This document shows, in pieces, positions 1 to 8,951 of a stretch of 64,000 nt of DNA; the first letter of the stretch is position 1; each line of letters opens with the position of its first letter. The notes below the pieces were generated by a model. The model was not told the origin of the DNA and made no database searches. It saw only the letters and a program-made list of their open reading frames with translations. The stretch spans positions 186,001-250,000 of the forward strand of contig CANLDA010000001.1 of the NCBI GenBank assembly GCA_947489325.1. The letters are read 5' to 3'. A program made the translations under genes and the position numbers. Origin of the DNA: an uncultured Paracoccaceae bacterium (lineage in GTDB: Bacteria; Pseudomonadota; Alphaproteobacteria; Rhodobacterales; Rhodobacteraceae).

Positions 1-705
1 CCGGGATGCCAGCACTGGAATACCCATAAGGGCGGTTTTAATCACCATTTCAGACGTCAACCGCCCGGTGGTATACAACACCTTATCCGATGCTGTAGTC
101 CCAGATTGAAACATCCAACCTGCAACTTTATCCACCGCGTTATGTCGGCCCACATCCTCCATATAAACCAAGGGTTGCGCGCCTTGGCACAAGACGGTGC
201 CATGGATAGCGCCGGCACTTAGGTACAGCGAAGGCATCCGATTGATCCGATGCGCCAGCGCATAAAGATCAGAAGTGCGCACCTGTGTGGCAGGCAAGGT
301 AAGGCCCTCAAGCCCCTCCATCATATCGCCGAACACAGTGCCCACAGCGCAACCGCTGGTGCGGGTCTTTTTCTTGAGCTTTTCTTCGTGGTTGGTTTGG
401 GTGGCGGTACGCACCACCACCGTTTCAAGATCGTCATCATAATCCACGCGCGTGATCTGATCATCATCACGCAGCATCCCTTGATTGCGAAGAAATCCTA
501 TGGCCAGATATTCCGGGTAATCCCCAATGGTCATCGCCGTGACGATTTCCTGTGAGTTCAGGAAAATAGTCAAAGGGCGTTCTTCGACCACTGACAAATC
601 GGCCACCTGCCCATCCTGATCAACACCCTGCACAGCCCGCGTCAGCCCCGGCGCATCTGGACGCGGCGTCACGATCATTCCATCAGTGTCCTCTGATATT
701 GCCAA
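1..705 (-). CDS. fdhD: Formate dehydrogenase accessory sulfurtransferase FdhD (3' end cut by window)
   Basis: FdhD transfers sulfur from the IscS persulfide to the molybdenum cofactor of formate dehydrogenase in the cytosol. Translating the minus strand gives a continuous frame that runs off the left edge. It carries the family hallmarks: EERPLTIFLN near the N-terminus, a TSGCAVGT segment holding one conserved cysteine of the sulfur-transfer loop, MEDVGRHNAVDK, and the TTGRLTSEMVIKTA glycine-rich region. A GGAGGAG Shine-Dalgarno lies 7 bases before a TTG at 705, which is in frame with an ATG at 678; I prefer the TTG, but either is possible. It diverges from azlC across a 57-base gap. A formate dehydrogenase locus beyond the left edge is likely but unseen. 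Confidence 0.92.
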   Translation of the reverse strand, partial: MAISEDTDGMIVTPRPDAPGLTRAVQGVDQDGQVADLSVVEERPLTIFLNSQEIVTAMTIGDYPEYLAIGFLRNQGMLRDDDQITRVDYDDDLETVVVRTATQTNHEEKLKKKTRTSGCAVGTVFGDMMEGLEGLTLPATQVRTSDLYALAHRINRMPSLYLSAGAIHGTVLCQGAQPLVYMEDVGRHNAVDKVAGWMFQSGTTASDKVLYTTGRLTSEMVIKTALMGIPVLASR

Positions 706-762
706 TTGCAACTCCTCCGCAGTCTGCTTAGCTGTGGTCACATATCGTTTTAGAGATTTGCC

Positions 763-1476
763 ATGGCCACCACCACAAAGAAATCCGTCTATTTTCAAGG
801 CATGCGCGACGGCGCGCCATTTTTGCTGGTCGTTGGCCCCTTTGCCCTGCTGTTTGGTGTGGTCGCAACAGAAGCCGGATTGAATGTTTATGAAACGTTG
901 GCGTTTTCGATAGTCGTCATTGCCGGAGCGGCTCAATTCACCGCGCTTCAGTTGCTAACAGAAAATGTACCCACGGTCATTGTGCTTGCTTCAGCTCTTG
1001 CGGTGAACCTGCGTATGGCGATGTATTCGGCGTCTCTGACCCCATATATTGGCGCGGCCCCAATCGGTTGGCGGGCCTTGGCGGCCTATTTCACAATCGA
1101 CCAAAGCTATGCCCTGTCGATTGTGAAATTCGAAAACGAACCCTATCTGACGCTGGCGCAGCGGTATGCCTATTTCTTTGGCATTGTGACACTGATGATC
1201 CCCGGATGGTACGCGATGACCGTTGTCGGCGCCTTGGTTGGAAAATCCATTCCACCGGAATATGCGCTGGATTTTGCTGTCCCGATTACGTTCATCGCTA
1301 TGATTGCCCCTGCCTTGCGCAGCGTTGCCCATGTGGCAGCAGCCATGGTATCCGTGATGCTGGCTCTGTGCTTTACTTGGGTGCCCTATAATCTTGGACT
1401 GCTTATCGCGGCCTTTGGTGCCATGATGATAGGCGCGCGCGTAGAATTGATTATGACGCGAAAGGCAGCACTATGA
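763..1476 (+). CDS. azlC: AzlC family branched-chain amino acid exporter subunit
   Basis: This 237-residue integral membrane protein is the large subunit of an AzlC/AzlD-type exporter, a family shown in other bacteria to export branched-chain amino acids or analogues such as azaleucine. The N-terminal FQGMRDGAPFLLVVGPFALLFG and the LAVNLRMAMYSASLTPYI segment are family signatures, followed by several hydrophobic helices. Its stop overlaps the start of the azlD gene by 4 bases (ATGA), which indicates translational coupling. The ATG at 763 has only a weak ribosome site. The exported substrate cannot be read from the sequence. Confidence 0.9.
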   Translation: MATTTKKSVYFQGMRDGAPFLLVVGPFALLFGVVATEAGLNVYETLAFSIVVIAGAAQFTALQLLTENVPTVIVLASALAVNLRMAMYSASLTPYIGAAPIGWRALAAYFTIDQSYALSIVKFENEPYLTLAQRYAYFFGIVTLMIPGWYAMTVVGALVGKSIPPEYALDFAVPITFIAMIAPALRSVAHVAAAMVSVMLALCFTWVPYNLGLLIAAFGAMMIGARVELIMTRKAAL

Positions 1477-1796
1477 TTGATCGCGTGGATTTATGGATCG
1501 TTATCATCGGTCTGGGATTGGGCAGCTTTGGCTTGCGGTTCGTCTTTACCGGCATCATCGGCGATCGCACCTTGCCGGAATGGGTCCTTCGGCATCTGCG
1601 TTATACGGCCGTGGCGGTTTTGCCAGCATTGGTGGCCCCGCTGGTTGTCTGGCCATCTGCAACAAATGGAGATTTGGACCCGGCCCGCCTGCTGGCCGCT
1701 GCCGCAGCCCTAATTGTAGGCTACGTCAGTCGCAACATACTTGCTTCTATCCTAAGTGGCGCGGCGGTATTGTATCTGGGGCTTTACCTGTTCTGA
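1473..1796 (+). CDS. azlD: AzlD domain small membrane subunit
   Basis: A 107-residue membrane protein of the AzlD family with about four hydrophobic helices. The N-terminal LWIVIIGLGLGSFGLRFVF and the central LPEWVLRHLRYTAVAVLPAL motif are typical. AzlD works with AzlC as the small subunit of the exporter, and the 4-base ATGA overlap with azlC supports a stoichiometric pair. It ends 14 bases before the stop codon of the convergent lipoprotein gene. Confidence 0.9.
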   Translation: MIDRVDLWIVIIGLGLGSFGLRFVFTGIIGDRTLPEWVLRHLRYTAVAVLPALVAPLVVWPSATNGDLDPARLLAAAAALIVGYVSRNILASILSGAAVLYLGLYLF

Positions 1797-1810
1797 GTTA
1801 AAAATCCAGA

Positions 1811-2455
1811 TCAGTTCTTCTTGCGCAGTTCATATTCTGGAACAAACGCTTTCAACACCTTGGTTTTGTCGTCGCTATCATATTCATACAAGCGATCGTA
1901 ACTCGCACCCTTTTGGGCAAATTGCTCCATCAACTTTTTCGGGTAGAATGTTCGATTGATGTCCTCAAAGCCGGGCAATTGCGAAATCAGATCCGATGTG
2001 CTGTTCGCACAATAGGCCTGTGGCACTGCACCATAGCTTTGTGCAATCTGCAACGCGCGCTCGGCCGTTGCCGCGGGCACTTCAATGGTTTGCACCACAA
2101 CATGATAAGTCTCACGCGCATGAAAGCGGGTGTATTGGTCCACCAGATAAGGCGTCATGCCATAAACCACGTCATCACGGCTTGTGATGCCATCCGTGCG
2201 GAACGATCCGGCGGGATCAAAAGCCACACGTTGTGAGCCATTGATCAAAAGTGAGGTATGTGCCCCTGCCCCGGATGTGTTGTTGATCATCGTATAAAGG
2301 GTCAACTGCGGTGAACCATCATGATGATAGGCCGCACGTGCAACTTCCTCTTGCGAGGCCCCCCCTTTATTGGGAACCGAACAAGCCGCAGCCATGGAGC
2401 AAAGCGTCAATACGGTAAAAAGGCGAAGCAACAACGGCATAACAAAAATCCGCAT
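1811..2455 (-). CDS. Putative lipoprotein, possibly with a permuted papain-like fold
   Basis: A 214-residue protein whose first 25 residues form a hydrophobic signal ending in a lipobox (SMAAAC, Cys25), so it is probably a periplasm-facing lipoprotein. I chose the ATG at 2455 because it places the signal at the N-terminus; longer starts exist upstream. His66 sits in AHTSLLING and Cys149 in AYCANSTSDL. That order, a His-containing strand followed by a Cys-Ala/Ser-Asn helix start, recalls circularly permuted NlpC/P60-like (YiiX/LRAT type) thiol hydrolases. This fold is inference from motif order only; the family is otherwise not recognised. Confidence 0.75.
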   Translation of the reverse strand: MRIFVMPLLLRLFTVLTLCSMAAACSVPNKGGASQEEVARAAYHHDGSPQLTLYTMINNTSGAGAHTSLLINGSQRVAFDPAGSFRTDGITSRDDVVYGMTPYLVDQYTRFHARETYHVVVQTIEVPAATAERALQIAQSYGAVPQAYCANSTSDLISQLPGFEDINRTFYPKKLMEQFAQKGASYDRLYEYDSDDKTKVLKAFVPEYELRKKN

Positions 2456-2502
2456 TCTATAGGGGACACATAAGAAAACGCGCGCCAAAGAGCGCGTCAA
2501 AA

Positions 2503-2637
2503 TCAGCTATTAACAAGTGCCAGGAAGATCAGCACGCCAATGCTGACGCCTGCAACCCATGTACATGCTTTGATAAACCCAGCGAAGGTTTTTTCCTGAA
2601 CGTCAGTGTTCATAGTGCCATGTTCGTGTTCGGCCAT
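2503..2637 (-). CDS. aa3-type cytochrome c oxidase subunit IV
   Basis: A 44-residue single-helix membrane protein beginning MAEHEHGTMNTDVQEKTFAG and ending in a helix GVSIGVLIFLALVNS. Alphaproteobacterial aa3 cytochrome c oxidases carry just such a short subunit IV with an acidic, His-containing N-terminus and the VQEKTFxGFIK motif. Its role in the oxidase is poorly understood. In this lineage it is commonly encoded away from the ctaCDE genes, as seems to be the case here. The start ATG at 2637 gives the whole conserved N-terminus. Confidence 0.88.
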   Translation of the reverse strand: MAEHEHGTMNTDVQEKTFAGFIKACTWVAGVSIGVLIFLALVNS

Positions 2638-2734
2638 TGTGTGCAAGTCCTTTTGGAAAGTCGTTTTGGCGCTATTTAATGTATTTCGACCGGGCTGTCA
2701 CCACCGCAAAACACACATCTGTCTGAAAGGGCAC

Positions 2735-2793
2735 AGGGGCTTTGCCCCTCTTGGCGGTGCCAATTCACCCCAGGATATTTTACCCAAGAAGAA
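2735..2793 (+). repeat. Interspersed hairpin-plus-box repeat, copy A
   Basis: A perfect 6-bp hairpin (AGGGGC / GCCCCT, 2735-2749) is followed by the box CAGGATATTTTACCCAAG with AAGAA behind it. The same architecture recurs in inverted orientation at 40167-40213, and a box-only copy lies near 29300. It occupies the otherwise empty stretch between the cox IV mini-gene and the DUF6173 gene. Its function is unknown. Confidence 0.55.
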
Positions 2794-2823
2794 GATCAGG
2801 CGTTTCCCGGCCGCAATGGTCGA

Positions 2824-3279
2824 CTATTCTTTGCCTTCCAAATCAGCGGCAAGACGGAAACCGATGCGATTGGGAGCGGCTTGTTCAACCTCATTTGGAA
2901 GAGCGCGTAACATGACATTCAATTGACTGACATGTTGAACTAGCTGGGTTTTAGAACCACCGCCATCACTGCCATAAAATGTCACGATGTCTGGATCAAA
3001 GTATCCCATACCTTCGATGCGCAGCACACCTGCATCTCCGCCCGTATACCCCATGGCGATTTCATGTTCGTTATCCAATGTTTCCTCAAAGTTCTGAATA
3101 TAGAGGATGAGGCGTTCATAAGCCCATTGAGCGGGACTTTTTTGTTGTATAGGGGTTTTGGAAACCGCTTCTGGCACCTCAGGGCATGGTGCGCGTTCAG
3201 GGTCCGCGTGCACTTCGTGACGGCGCGGTATAGCCGCAGCTTCACCTGCTTCCGCAGCTGTTTCGATTTGTTCACCCAT
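2824..3279 (-). CDS. DUF6173 family protein
   Basis: A 151-residue soluble protein. The first 45 residues are acidic, low in complexity and probably disordered. The rest matches the small domain I recognise as DUF6173: AYERLILYIQNFEETLDNEHE, then GYFDPDIVTFYG and a QLVQHVSQLNVMLRALP motif near the C-terminus. No catalytic residues are evident and the function is unknown. Its start lies 2 bases before the 3' end of the MBL hydrolase gene, so it is probably the last gene of the MBL / acyl-CoA dehydrogenase transcript. Confidence 0.75.
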   Translation of the reverse strand: MGEQIETAAEAGEAAAIPRRHEVHADPERAPCPEVPEAVSKTPIQQKSPAQWAYERLILYIQNFEETLDNEHEIAMGYTGGDAGVLRIEGMGYFDPDIVTFYGSDGGGSKTQLVQHVSQLNVMLRALPNEVEQAAPNRIGFRLAADLEGKE

Positions 3280-3281
3280 AG

Positions 3282-4325
3282 CTATACCTTACGCCTCCAG
3301 GACCATGCGCCATCGGTGCGGCGCGTTCGTGTTACCTGCCCAACATGCAGGAGATGGTTCAAATGAGCAATCGCTTCAACCAACGCCAGCCCATACTCTG
3401 AATGACCAATTGGCCGTTTAAATAGGGCGGGGAAACATTCGCCTGCGGTTTTGGGCGTATCCAGATGCATCAGCAAGCGTTTCAGTGCGCCATGATGATT
3501 GTCAATGAGTTGACGCATGCGGGTAGGCAAGCCGGTAAAAGGCAATTTGTGGCCACCCAGCGCGATTTGATCCGGTGTAGCGTATTGCGACAAACGCTCG
3601 CACGCCTCTAACCAATCCGCGACCGGATCGGCCTCTGGTTCGGTGGCATAGACGCCAATGTTTGAGCTGATTGAGGGCAGGATTTGGTCTCCCGAAATCA
3701 CGAGATTGTCATCTAGGGACCAGAACGTCGCGTGCTCAGGTGCGTGACCATTGCCAATATGCACCGTCCAGTTACGCCCACCGATTCGCACCGTATCATC
3801 CTGTTTGATCCGCCTGAACCCCAGCGGCATTGGAGCAACTACATCAGCAAAATTAAAGGGTCGTTCGGATTTGCGTTGATTGAATATCTCTTCATCCATC
3901 CCCGCGCTTTTGTAAAACTCCAGCGTTTCCTGACGTGGCACAGCCTGTTCGTCCAATTGCAACATCCGTGCAAAGAGCCAAGCGGTGCGTGTCGTCCAGA
4001 GTTCGGCCTGCATGTCTTGCTGAAACCACCCCGCAAGTCCCATATGGTCAGGGTGGTGATGCGTGACAATTACCCGCGTCACGGGTTTGCCCGCCAACGG
4101 TCCATCAAACAACGTTTTCCAGATTGCACGGGTGCGGCGACTATCAAACCCCGTGTCCACGATGGTCCACCCATCGCCGTCATCCAGCGCATAAACATTC
4201 ACATGATCCAAGGCCATGGGCAAGGGCAGGCGCATCCATAACACACCTTCAGCGACCTCAATTGCCTCTCCCTCGGCGGGTGGTGTATCCCATGGATAGC
4301 GCAATGCATTCACTGGTTTGTTCAT
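3282..4325 (-). CDS. MBL-fold metallo-hydrolase
   Basis: A 347-residue metallo-beta-lactamase-fold hydrolase. The zinc-binding THHHPDH motif is at residues 88-94, preceded by the TIVDTGFDS strand-turn and followed by IGNGHAPEH and a later GGHKLPF histidine, so both metal-site halves are present. The family includes glyoxalase II, thioesterase-like and lactonase members, and the C-terminal winged-helix-like region is typical of the LACTB2/RNase-like branch. The start overlaps the 3' end of the acyl-CoA dehydrogenase gene by 4 bases, so the two are coupled; a thioester or lactone substrate is plausible but not shown. Confidence 0.88.
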   Translation of the reverse strand: MNKPVNALRYPWDTPPAEGEAIEVAEGVLWMRLPLPMALDHVNVYALDDGDGWTIVDTGFDSRRTRAIWKTLFDGPLAGKPVTRVIVTHHHPDHMGLAGWFQQDMQAELWTTRTAWLFARMLQLDEQAVPRQETLEFYKSAGMDEEIFNQRKSERPFNFADVVAPMPLGFRRIKQDDTVRIGGRNWTVHIGNGHAPEHATFWSLDDNLVISGDQILPSISSNIGVYATEPEADPVADWLEACERLSQYATPDQIALGGHKLPFTGLPTRMRQLIDNHHGALKRLLMHLDTPKTAGECFPALFKRPIGHSEYGLALVEAIAHLNHLLHVGQVTRTRRTDGAWSWRRKV

Positions 4326-6040
4326 ACGCTCAGATCCTCGGGCGTCAGGGCATAGAGATCATCGGCACCGCATGTCGCATGTGCCAACAGGGCCAGATGT
4401 TCAGGCAAAAGGCGGTTGATATAAAACCGCGCCAATTTGGTGTATGGGCCGTTCTCTGCCTCGGCACAGGCGGCCTTTAGGTGATAGTGCGCACCCAAAA
4501 CACGGGCAAAGCCGCGCAGGAACGGAACGGACCCGGCAAAGCGGGTGTTCAGATTGTCCTGTGCCACCATCCATTCGACAGCTTCGCGCAGGGTTTCAGT
4601 GGCTCCCCATACCAACCCCGCCATACGCGGGCGGGTCGCACGGGCAATTTCTGCGTGGCTTTCAATTTCTTCGAGCAAGGCAAACGCAGCCTCGCCTCCA
4701 TCCATCAACTTGCGTGCCACAAGGTCCATTGACTGAATGCCATTTGTGCCTTCGTAAATCGCAGTCACACGAACATCACGGTAGTATTGCGCCGCACCGG
4801 TTTCCTCAATGAACCCCATACCGCCATGCACTTGAACGCCCATCTCACTGACAGACATCCCTGTATCGGTTCCAAACGCCTTGGCAATTGGGGTCAGAAA
4901 GGCCGCGCGGGCATGCCAATCTGCATCACCGGTGGCTGTGCCCATATCAATCGCTTTCGCACATGCCAACGCAATCGCTCGGGCAGCAAAAATGTCAGCC
5001 TTCATGGTGGTCAACATACGACGCACATCAGCGTGGTCGATAATAGTGCCGGTACCTTCAACAATGGAACTGCGCCCTTGCTTACGATCATTTGCATAGG
5101 CAAGCGCATGCTGAAACGCCCCTTCGGCGGCGCCAATCCCCTGACCTCCAACGCCAAGGCGTGCATTGTTCATCATAGTGAACATGCATTTCATTCCATC
5201 ATGCGCGTCACCAATCAACCAGCCCTGTGCGCCATCAAATTGCATGACCGCGGTCGGAGAGCCATGCAACCCCATCTTATGCTCAAGGCTTACGACCTTG
5301 AGACTGTTGGCAATTCCGGGTGCGCCGTCGACATCAGGAATATTTCGCGGAACGATAAAGAGACTGATGCCTTTGGTTCCCGGCACACCATCCGGTAGGC
5401 GCGCCAATACAAGGTGGCAGACGTTTTCAGTGAAATCATTATCGCCCCAACTGATGAAAATCTTTTGGCCAGTAATGGCATAGCTGCCATCGCCGTTTGG
5501 TTCTGCCTTGGAACGCAGTGCCCCCACATCAGATCCGGCCTGTGGTTCGGTTAGGTTCATCGTCCCGCACCATTCGCCGGAAATAAGTTTTGGCAAATAC
5601 AACGCCTTGATCTCGTCGCTTGCATGGTTTTCCAAGGCTTCGATCTGACCCTGCGTCATCAATGGGTTCAGTTGCAGCGACAGACAGGCCGCGGCCATCA
5701 TCTCATTCACCGCCGTTGTCACTGTCATTGGCAGGCCCATGCCACCATATTCAGGACTGGCAGATGTGGAAATCCATCCGCCTGCGGCAATCTGATGATA
5801 CGCCTCACCAAAGCCCGGTGACGTGCGTACGACACCGTTTTCCAAAACCGCAGGCGACAGATCACCGTTGCGCTGTATCGGATGCAGCACTTCTTCGCAC
5901 AGGCGCCCTGCCTCGGTGAGGATGGCGTCAATGGTGTCTGTGTCCGCCTCGGCAAAGACATCGGTTGCAGTGACCTGTGGCAGGTTCACCACGTTTTGAA
6001 ACAGGAATTTATAATCCGTAACGGGCGCGCGGTATGGCAT
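4322..6040 (-). CDS. Acyl-CoA dehydrogenase with C-terminal extension (DmdC/FadE-like)
   Basis: A 572-residue FAD-dependent acyl-CoA dehydrogenase, about 180 residues longer than the classical four-subunit type, matching the DmdC-like class with an extra C-terminal helical domain. The core shows TEPQAGSDVG, GQKIFISWGD and the catalytic-glutamate segment AIYEGTNGIQ. The ATG at 6040 is chosen because MPYRAPVTDYKF is the usual N-terminus and GGAG sits 6 bases upstream; the longer frame to 6190 lacks support. DmdC oxidises methylmercaptopropionyl-CoA in DMSP demethylation, but close homologues act on ordinary acyl-CoAs, so the substrate is open. Confidence 0.9.
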   Translation of the reverse strand: MPYRAPVTDYKFLFQNVVNLPQVTATDVFAEADTDTIDAILTEAGRLCEEVLHPIQRNGDLSPAVLENGVVRTSPGFGEAYHQIAAGGWISTSASPEYGGMGLPMTVTTAVNEMMAAACLSLQLNPLMTQGQIEALENHASDEIKALYLPKLISGEWCGTMNLTEPQAGSDVGALRSKAEPNGDGSYAITGQKIFISWGDNDFTENVCHLVLARLPDGVPGTKGISLFIVPRNIPDVDGAPGIANSLKVVSLEHKMGLHGSPTAVMQFDGAQGWLIGDAHDGMKCMFTMMNNARLGVGGQGIGAAEGAFQHALAYANDRKQGRSSIVEGTGTIIDHADVRRMLTTMKADIFAARAIALACAKAIDMGTATGDADWHARAAFLTPIAKAFGTDTGMSVSEMGVQVHGGMGFIEETGAAQYYRDVRVTAIYEGTNGIQSMDLVARKLMDGGEAAFALLEEIESHAEIARATRPRMAGLVWGATETLREAVEWMVAQDNLNTRFAGSVPFLRGFARVLGAHYHLKAACAEAENGPYTKLARFYINRLLPEHLALLAHATCGADDLYALTPEDLSV

Positions 6041-6150
6041 GGGCATCTCCGTGATCCGGGTTGGCATTGTGTTTGCGGGCTTGTATGCAGCTTTGATCCA
6101 TAGCGTAAGTGCACGATATGTCCCAGCAAACGATAACGCCGCGTCATGAC

Positions 6151-7101
6151 ATGAATGACCTAACGACCGAAATCCTGAAAACCGACACAAATGGTTTTCA
6201 ACACGCCAGTGACATCTGGCGCGCAGGTGGGCTTGTGGCGTTTGCTACGGAAACGGTTTACGGGCTGGGTGGGGACGCCACAAACGACATGGCCGTGGCG
6301 CGCATTTATGCCGCCAAAGGGCGACCACAGTTCAACCCTTTGATTGTGCATGTCGACAGCATTGAAACCGCCCAAAAATATGTCGACTGGCCCCAAGAGG
6401 CTGATGTTTTGGCACAGGCATTCTGGCCCGGCCCTTTGACATTGGTTTTGCCTTTGAAGGCCGACAACGGCCTGTCGCCTTTGGTGACGGCAGACCTGCC
6501 CACATTGGCGGTGCGTGTACCTGCCCACCCCCAAGCGGTGGAATTGTTGCGCACCTTTGGCGGACCAATTGCGGCCCCCTCTGCCAACCCTTCAGGCAAG
6601 ATCAGCCCAACAACAGTGGAACATGTGGTTGCCGGATTATCTGGCAAGATAGAGGCCGTAGTGGACGGCGGCGCCTGTGGTGTAGGCGTGGAATCCACCA
6701 TCATTGGCCTTGCAAGTGACCCAACGCTGTTGCGCCCCGGCGGCTTACCACAAGAAGCGATAGAGGCTGCGTTGCACCGCCCCTTGGCCATACATAGTGA
6801 CGCAGATACACTGAATGCTCCGGGCCAGATGGTATCGCATTACGCGCCCGGTGCGGCTGTGCGCCTGAATGCGGAAAAGGCCCATGCAGGCGAGGTTCTT
6901 TTGGGATTTGGCAATATCGCATGCGATCTGAACTTGTCAGCTGCCGGCGATTTAGTAGAAGCTGCCGCTAATCTGTTTCACCATCTACATGCGTTGGATG
7001 CCATGCAGACCAAAGGCATTGCGGTATCTGCGATCCCGGAACACGGGTTGGGACGGGCCATCAATGACCGCCTGCGTCGTGCGGCCGCCCCGCGCCCCTA
7101 G
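6151..7101 (+). CDS. L-threonylcarbamoyladenylate synthase (Sua5-type)
   Basis: A 316-residue Sua5/YrdC/TsaC-family enzyme that makes threonylcarbamoyl-AMP from threonine, bicarbonate and ATP for t6A37 modification of ANN-decoding tRNAs. The YrdC domain shows GGLVAFATETVYGLGGDA, KGRPQFNPLIVH, PSANPSGKISPT and VESTIIGL. A C-terminal Sua5 domain follows a SHYAPGA linker, so this is the long Sua5 form, not the short TsaC. The ATG at 6151 gives the family-typical N-terminus; ATGs at 6109 and 6118 would extend it without clear homology. It diverges from the acyl-CoA dehydrogenase gene. Confidence 0.93.
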   Translation: MNDLTTEILKTDTNGFQHASDIWRAGGLVAFATETVYGLGGDATNDMAVARIYAAKGRPQFNPLIVHVDSIETAQKYVDWPQEADVLAQAFWPGPLTLVLPLKADNGLSPLVTADLPTLAVRVPAHPQAVELLRTFGGPIAAPSANPSGKISPTTVEHVVAGLSGKIEAVVDGGACGVGVESTIIGLASDPTLLRPGGLPQEAIEAALHRPLAIHSDADTLNAPGQMVSHYAPGAAVRLNAEKAHAGEVLLGFGNIACDLNLSAAGDLVEAAANLFHHLHALDAMQTKGIAVSAIPEHGLGRAINDRLRRAAAPRP

Positions 7102-7150
7102 TAGGGCAACAAAAAGATGCCTTTTGGGATGACATGCGTATACTGCACAC

Positions 7151-8182
7151 ATGACTGATTTGATGCATATCCTTTCGCAGTTTCCCCGCGCGAGTTTGCT
7201 GGGCGCGCCCACACCGTTAGAACCTTTACCCCGCATTTCAGACACATTGGGAATTGATCTGTCGGTCAAACGTGACGACCTGACAGGGCTTGGGCTTGGC
7301 GGCAACAAAATCCGACAGCTGGAATATTATTTTGGCGCTGCACAAGCGCAAAAAGCCGATACGATCCTGATCACCGGGGCGGTGCAATCTAATTATGTGC
7401 GTTGTGCGGCAGCAGCAGCGGCGCGCCTGAACATGCGGGCCATCTTGCAACTAGAAGACCGCGTGCTAGGCAAATCAGATCTCTATCGTGAAAATGGCAA
7501 TGTGGTGTTGGATCACATTTTGGGCGCCGAATTGATGCATTATTCCGAAGGCGAGGACGAATCTGGTGCCGATACCGCCCTGCGTGAACGGGCAGAACAG
7601 GAACGTGCGCACGGATTTCATCCCTATGTCATCCCCTTGGGCTTGAACAATCCCCCGACCGGAGCCTTGGGATATATGCGTGCGGCACGCGAGATACTGG
7701 ACCAACGGCAGGATTTTGACGCCATCGTCGTGGCCTCTGGCAGTGGTCTGACGCATATGGGCCTGCTGGCAGGGTTGCGCCTTTGTGGATCAGACATTCC
7801 TGTCTACGGAAGCTGTGTCAGACGTGATGCAACTACGCAAAACGCGCGCCTGACAGAGGTGGCCCGTCGACTGCAAGACATGTTGGGATGCGCTGATTTT
7901 CTAACTGAAACAGATATTCATCTGTGGGATGGAGCACTGCCCCCCGGATACGGTCAACCCGGTCCGCGTGCACAACACGCCATGGGTATGATGGCCCGCC
8001 AAGAGGGCCTATTCCTTGATCCGGTATATACTGCCAAAAGCTTTGCTGCCGTTCCCGGGTTGTTGGAAGAAGGTGTGCTGAAACGTGGCATGCGTGTACT
8101 GTTTGTACACACAGGTGGCACACCAGCCTTGTTTGCCTATGCTCCGGAATTAACCGCAATATTCACCGAAGATCAGGCGTGA
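7151..8182 (+). CDS. PLP-dependent D-cysteine desulfhydrase / ACC deaminase family protein
   Basis: A 343-residue fold-type II PLP enzyme. The Schiff-base lysine is in LGLGGNKIRQLEY (Lys53), followed by ITGAVQSNYVRC, which binds cofactor and substrate carboxylate, and a C-terminal FVHTGGTPALFAY that binds the PLP ring. The family covers D-cysteine desulfhydrase, ACC deaminase and L-cysteate sulfo-lyase. The VQSNYVR variant differs from the TQSNHAR seen in characterised D-cysteine desulfhydrase and cysteate lyase, so the substrate may differ. Its 3' end overlaps the convergent yqgE gene by 10 bases. Confidence 0.85.
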   Translation: MTDLMHILSQFPRASLLGAPTPLEPLPRISDTLGIDLSVKRDDLTGLGLGGNKIRQLEYYFGAAQAQKADTILITGAVQSNYVRCAAAAAARLNMRAILQLEDRVLGKSDLYRENGNVVLDHILGAELMHYSEGEDESGADTALRERAEQERAHGFHPYVIPLGLNNPPTGALGYMRAAREILDQRQDFDAIVVASGSGLTHMGLLAGLRLCGSDIPVYGSCVRRDATTQNARLTEVARRLQDMLGCADFLTETDIHLWDGALPPGYGQPGPRAQHAMGMMARQEGLFLDPVYTAKSFAAVPGLLEEGVLKRGMRVLFVHTGGTPALFAYAPELTAIFTEDQA

Positions 8183-8757
8183 CCCGCGCTGGCTGATAAG
8201 CTCAACGCATCCACGCCAATTGTTTTCAGCGCAGCCACCCATTTTTCGGTGTCTTCGGTGTCAAACACCGTTTCGGTTGATGCATCACAAATCAACCAGC
8301 CATTTTCAGCGATTTCGCCTTCAAGTTGGCCCGCGCTCCACCCGGAATAGCCAAGCGCCATCAAGGTTTTTTCCGGCCCTTTTCCGTTTGCCATATCTTC
8401 AAGAATATCAAGCGTGGCGGTCATGCCGATATCATCTGTTACAGGCACAGTCGAAGCCCCCGACCGATATTCGGTCGAATGCAGAACAAATCCGCGTCCC
8501 CCTTCGACCGGACCACCAAAATGTAATTGAATGTCTTCTGCATCCGGCGTCTTGGTGATCGACAGCTGTTCAAGAAGATCAGACAGTTGCATTTCACCCA
8601 CGGGTTTATTCACAATAAGCCCCATCGCACCATCATCAGAATGTGCGCACATAAACACCACTGAATGAACGAACCTCGGATCACCCATACCGGGCATCGC
8701 GATCAGCATTTTGCCGTTCAGATTCAATTCTTGATCTGAATGTTCCAAGCGGGACAT
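8173..8757 (-). CDS. YqgE/AlgH family protein (UPF0301)
   Basis: A 194-residue YqgE/AlgH protein with the diagnostic GKMLIAMPGMGDPRF N-terminus, VVFMCAHSDDGAMGLIVNKP, LHFGGPVEGGRGFVLH and ALGYSGWSAGQLEGE. The family is widespread in proteobacteria; AlgH was named for an effect on alginate gene expression, but its molecular function is not established. The ATG at 8757 is used because it gives a short leader before the conserved core; a GTG at 8802 is the alternative. Confidence 0.9.
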   Translation of the reverse strand: MSRLEHSDQELNLNGKMLIAMPGMGDPRFVHSVVFMCAHSDDGAMGLIVNKPVGEMQLSDLLEQLSITKTPDAEDIQLHFGGPVEGGRGFVLHSTEYRSGASTVPVTDDIGMTATLDILEDMANGKGPEKTLMALGYSGWSAGQLEGEIAENGWLICDASTETVFDTEDTEKWVAALKTIGVDALSLSASAGHA

Positions 8758-8951
8758 TTCCTTTCGTATCAAGCCGGACGCCCCCGGCCAATGATTAGCC
8801 ACCCCACATATTTAAGATGCGCTTCCTGTTCCGTCGGTGCAAGAGCAGAACGCAAAAGTGGTTGAAAATCACGGAATTTTGCCATTGCTGTGACACTTTC
8901 CTCGCCCGAATGTGAGTTGGCAAATGCGCCTTAATATCCCATGTGTAGTTT

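Noticed and set aside
6041-6190. N-terminal extension of the acyl-CoA dehydrogenase
   Set aside because: The homologous protein starts at MPYRAP with GGAG upstream at 6040; the extra 50 residues have no family match and run into the tsaC-type promoter.
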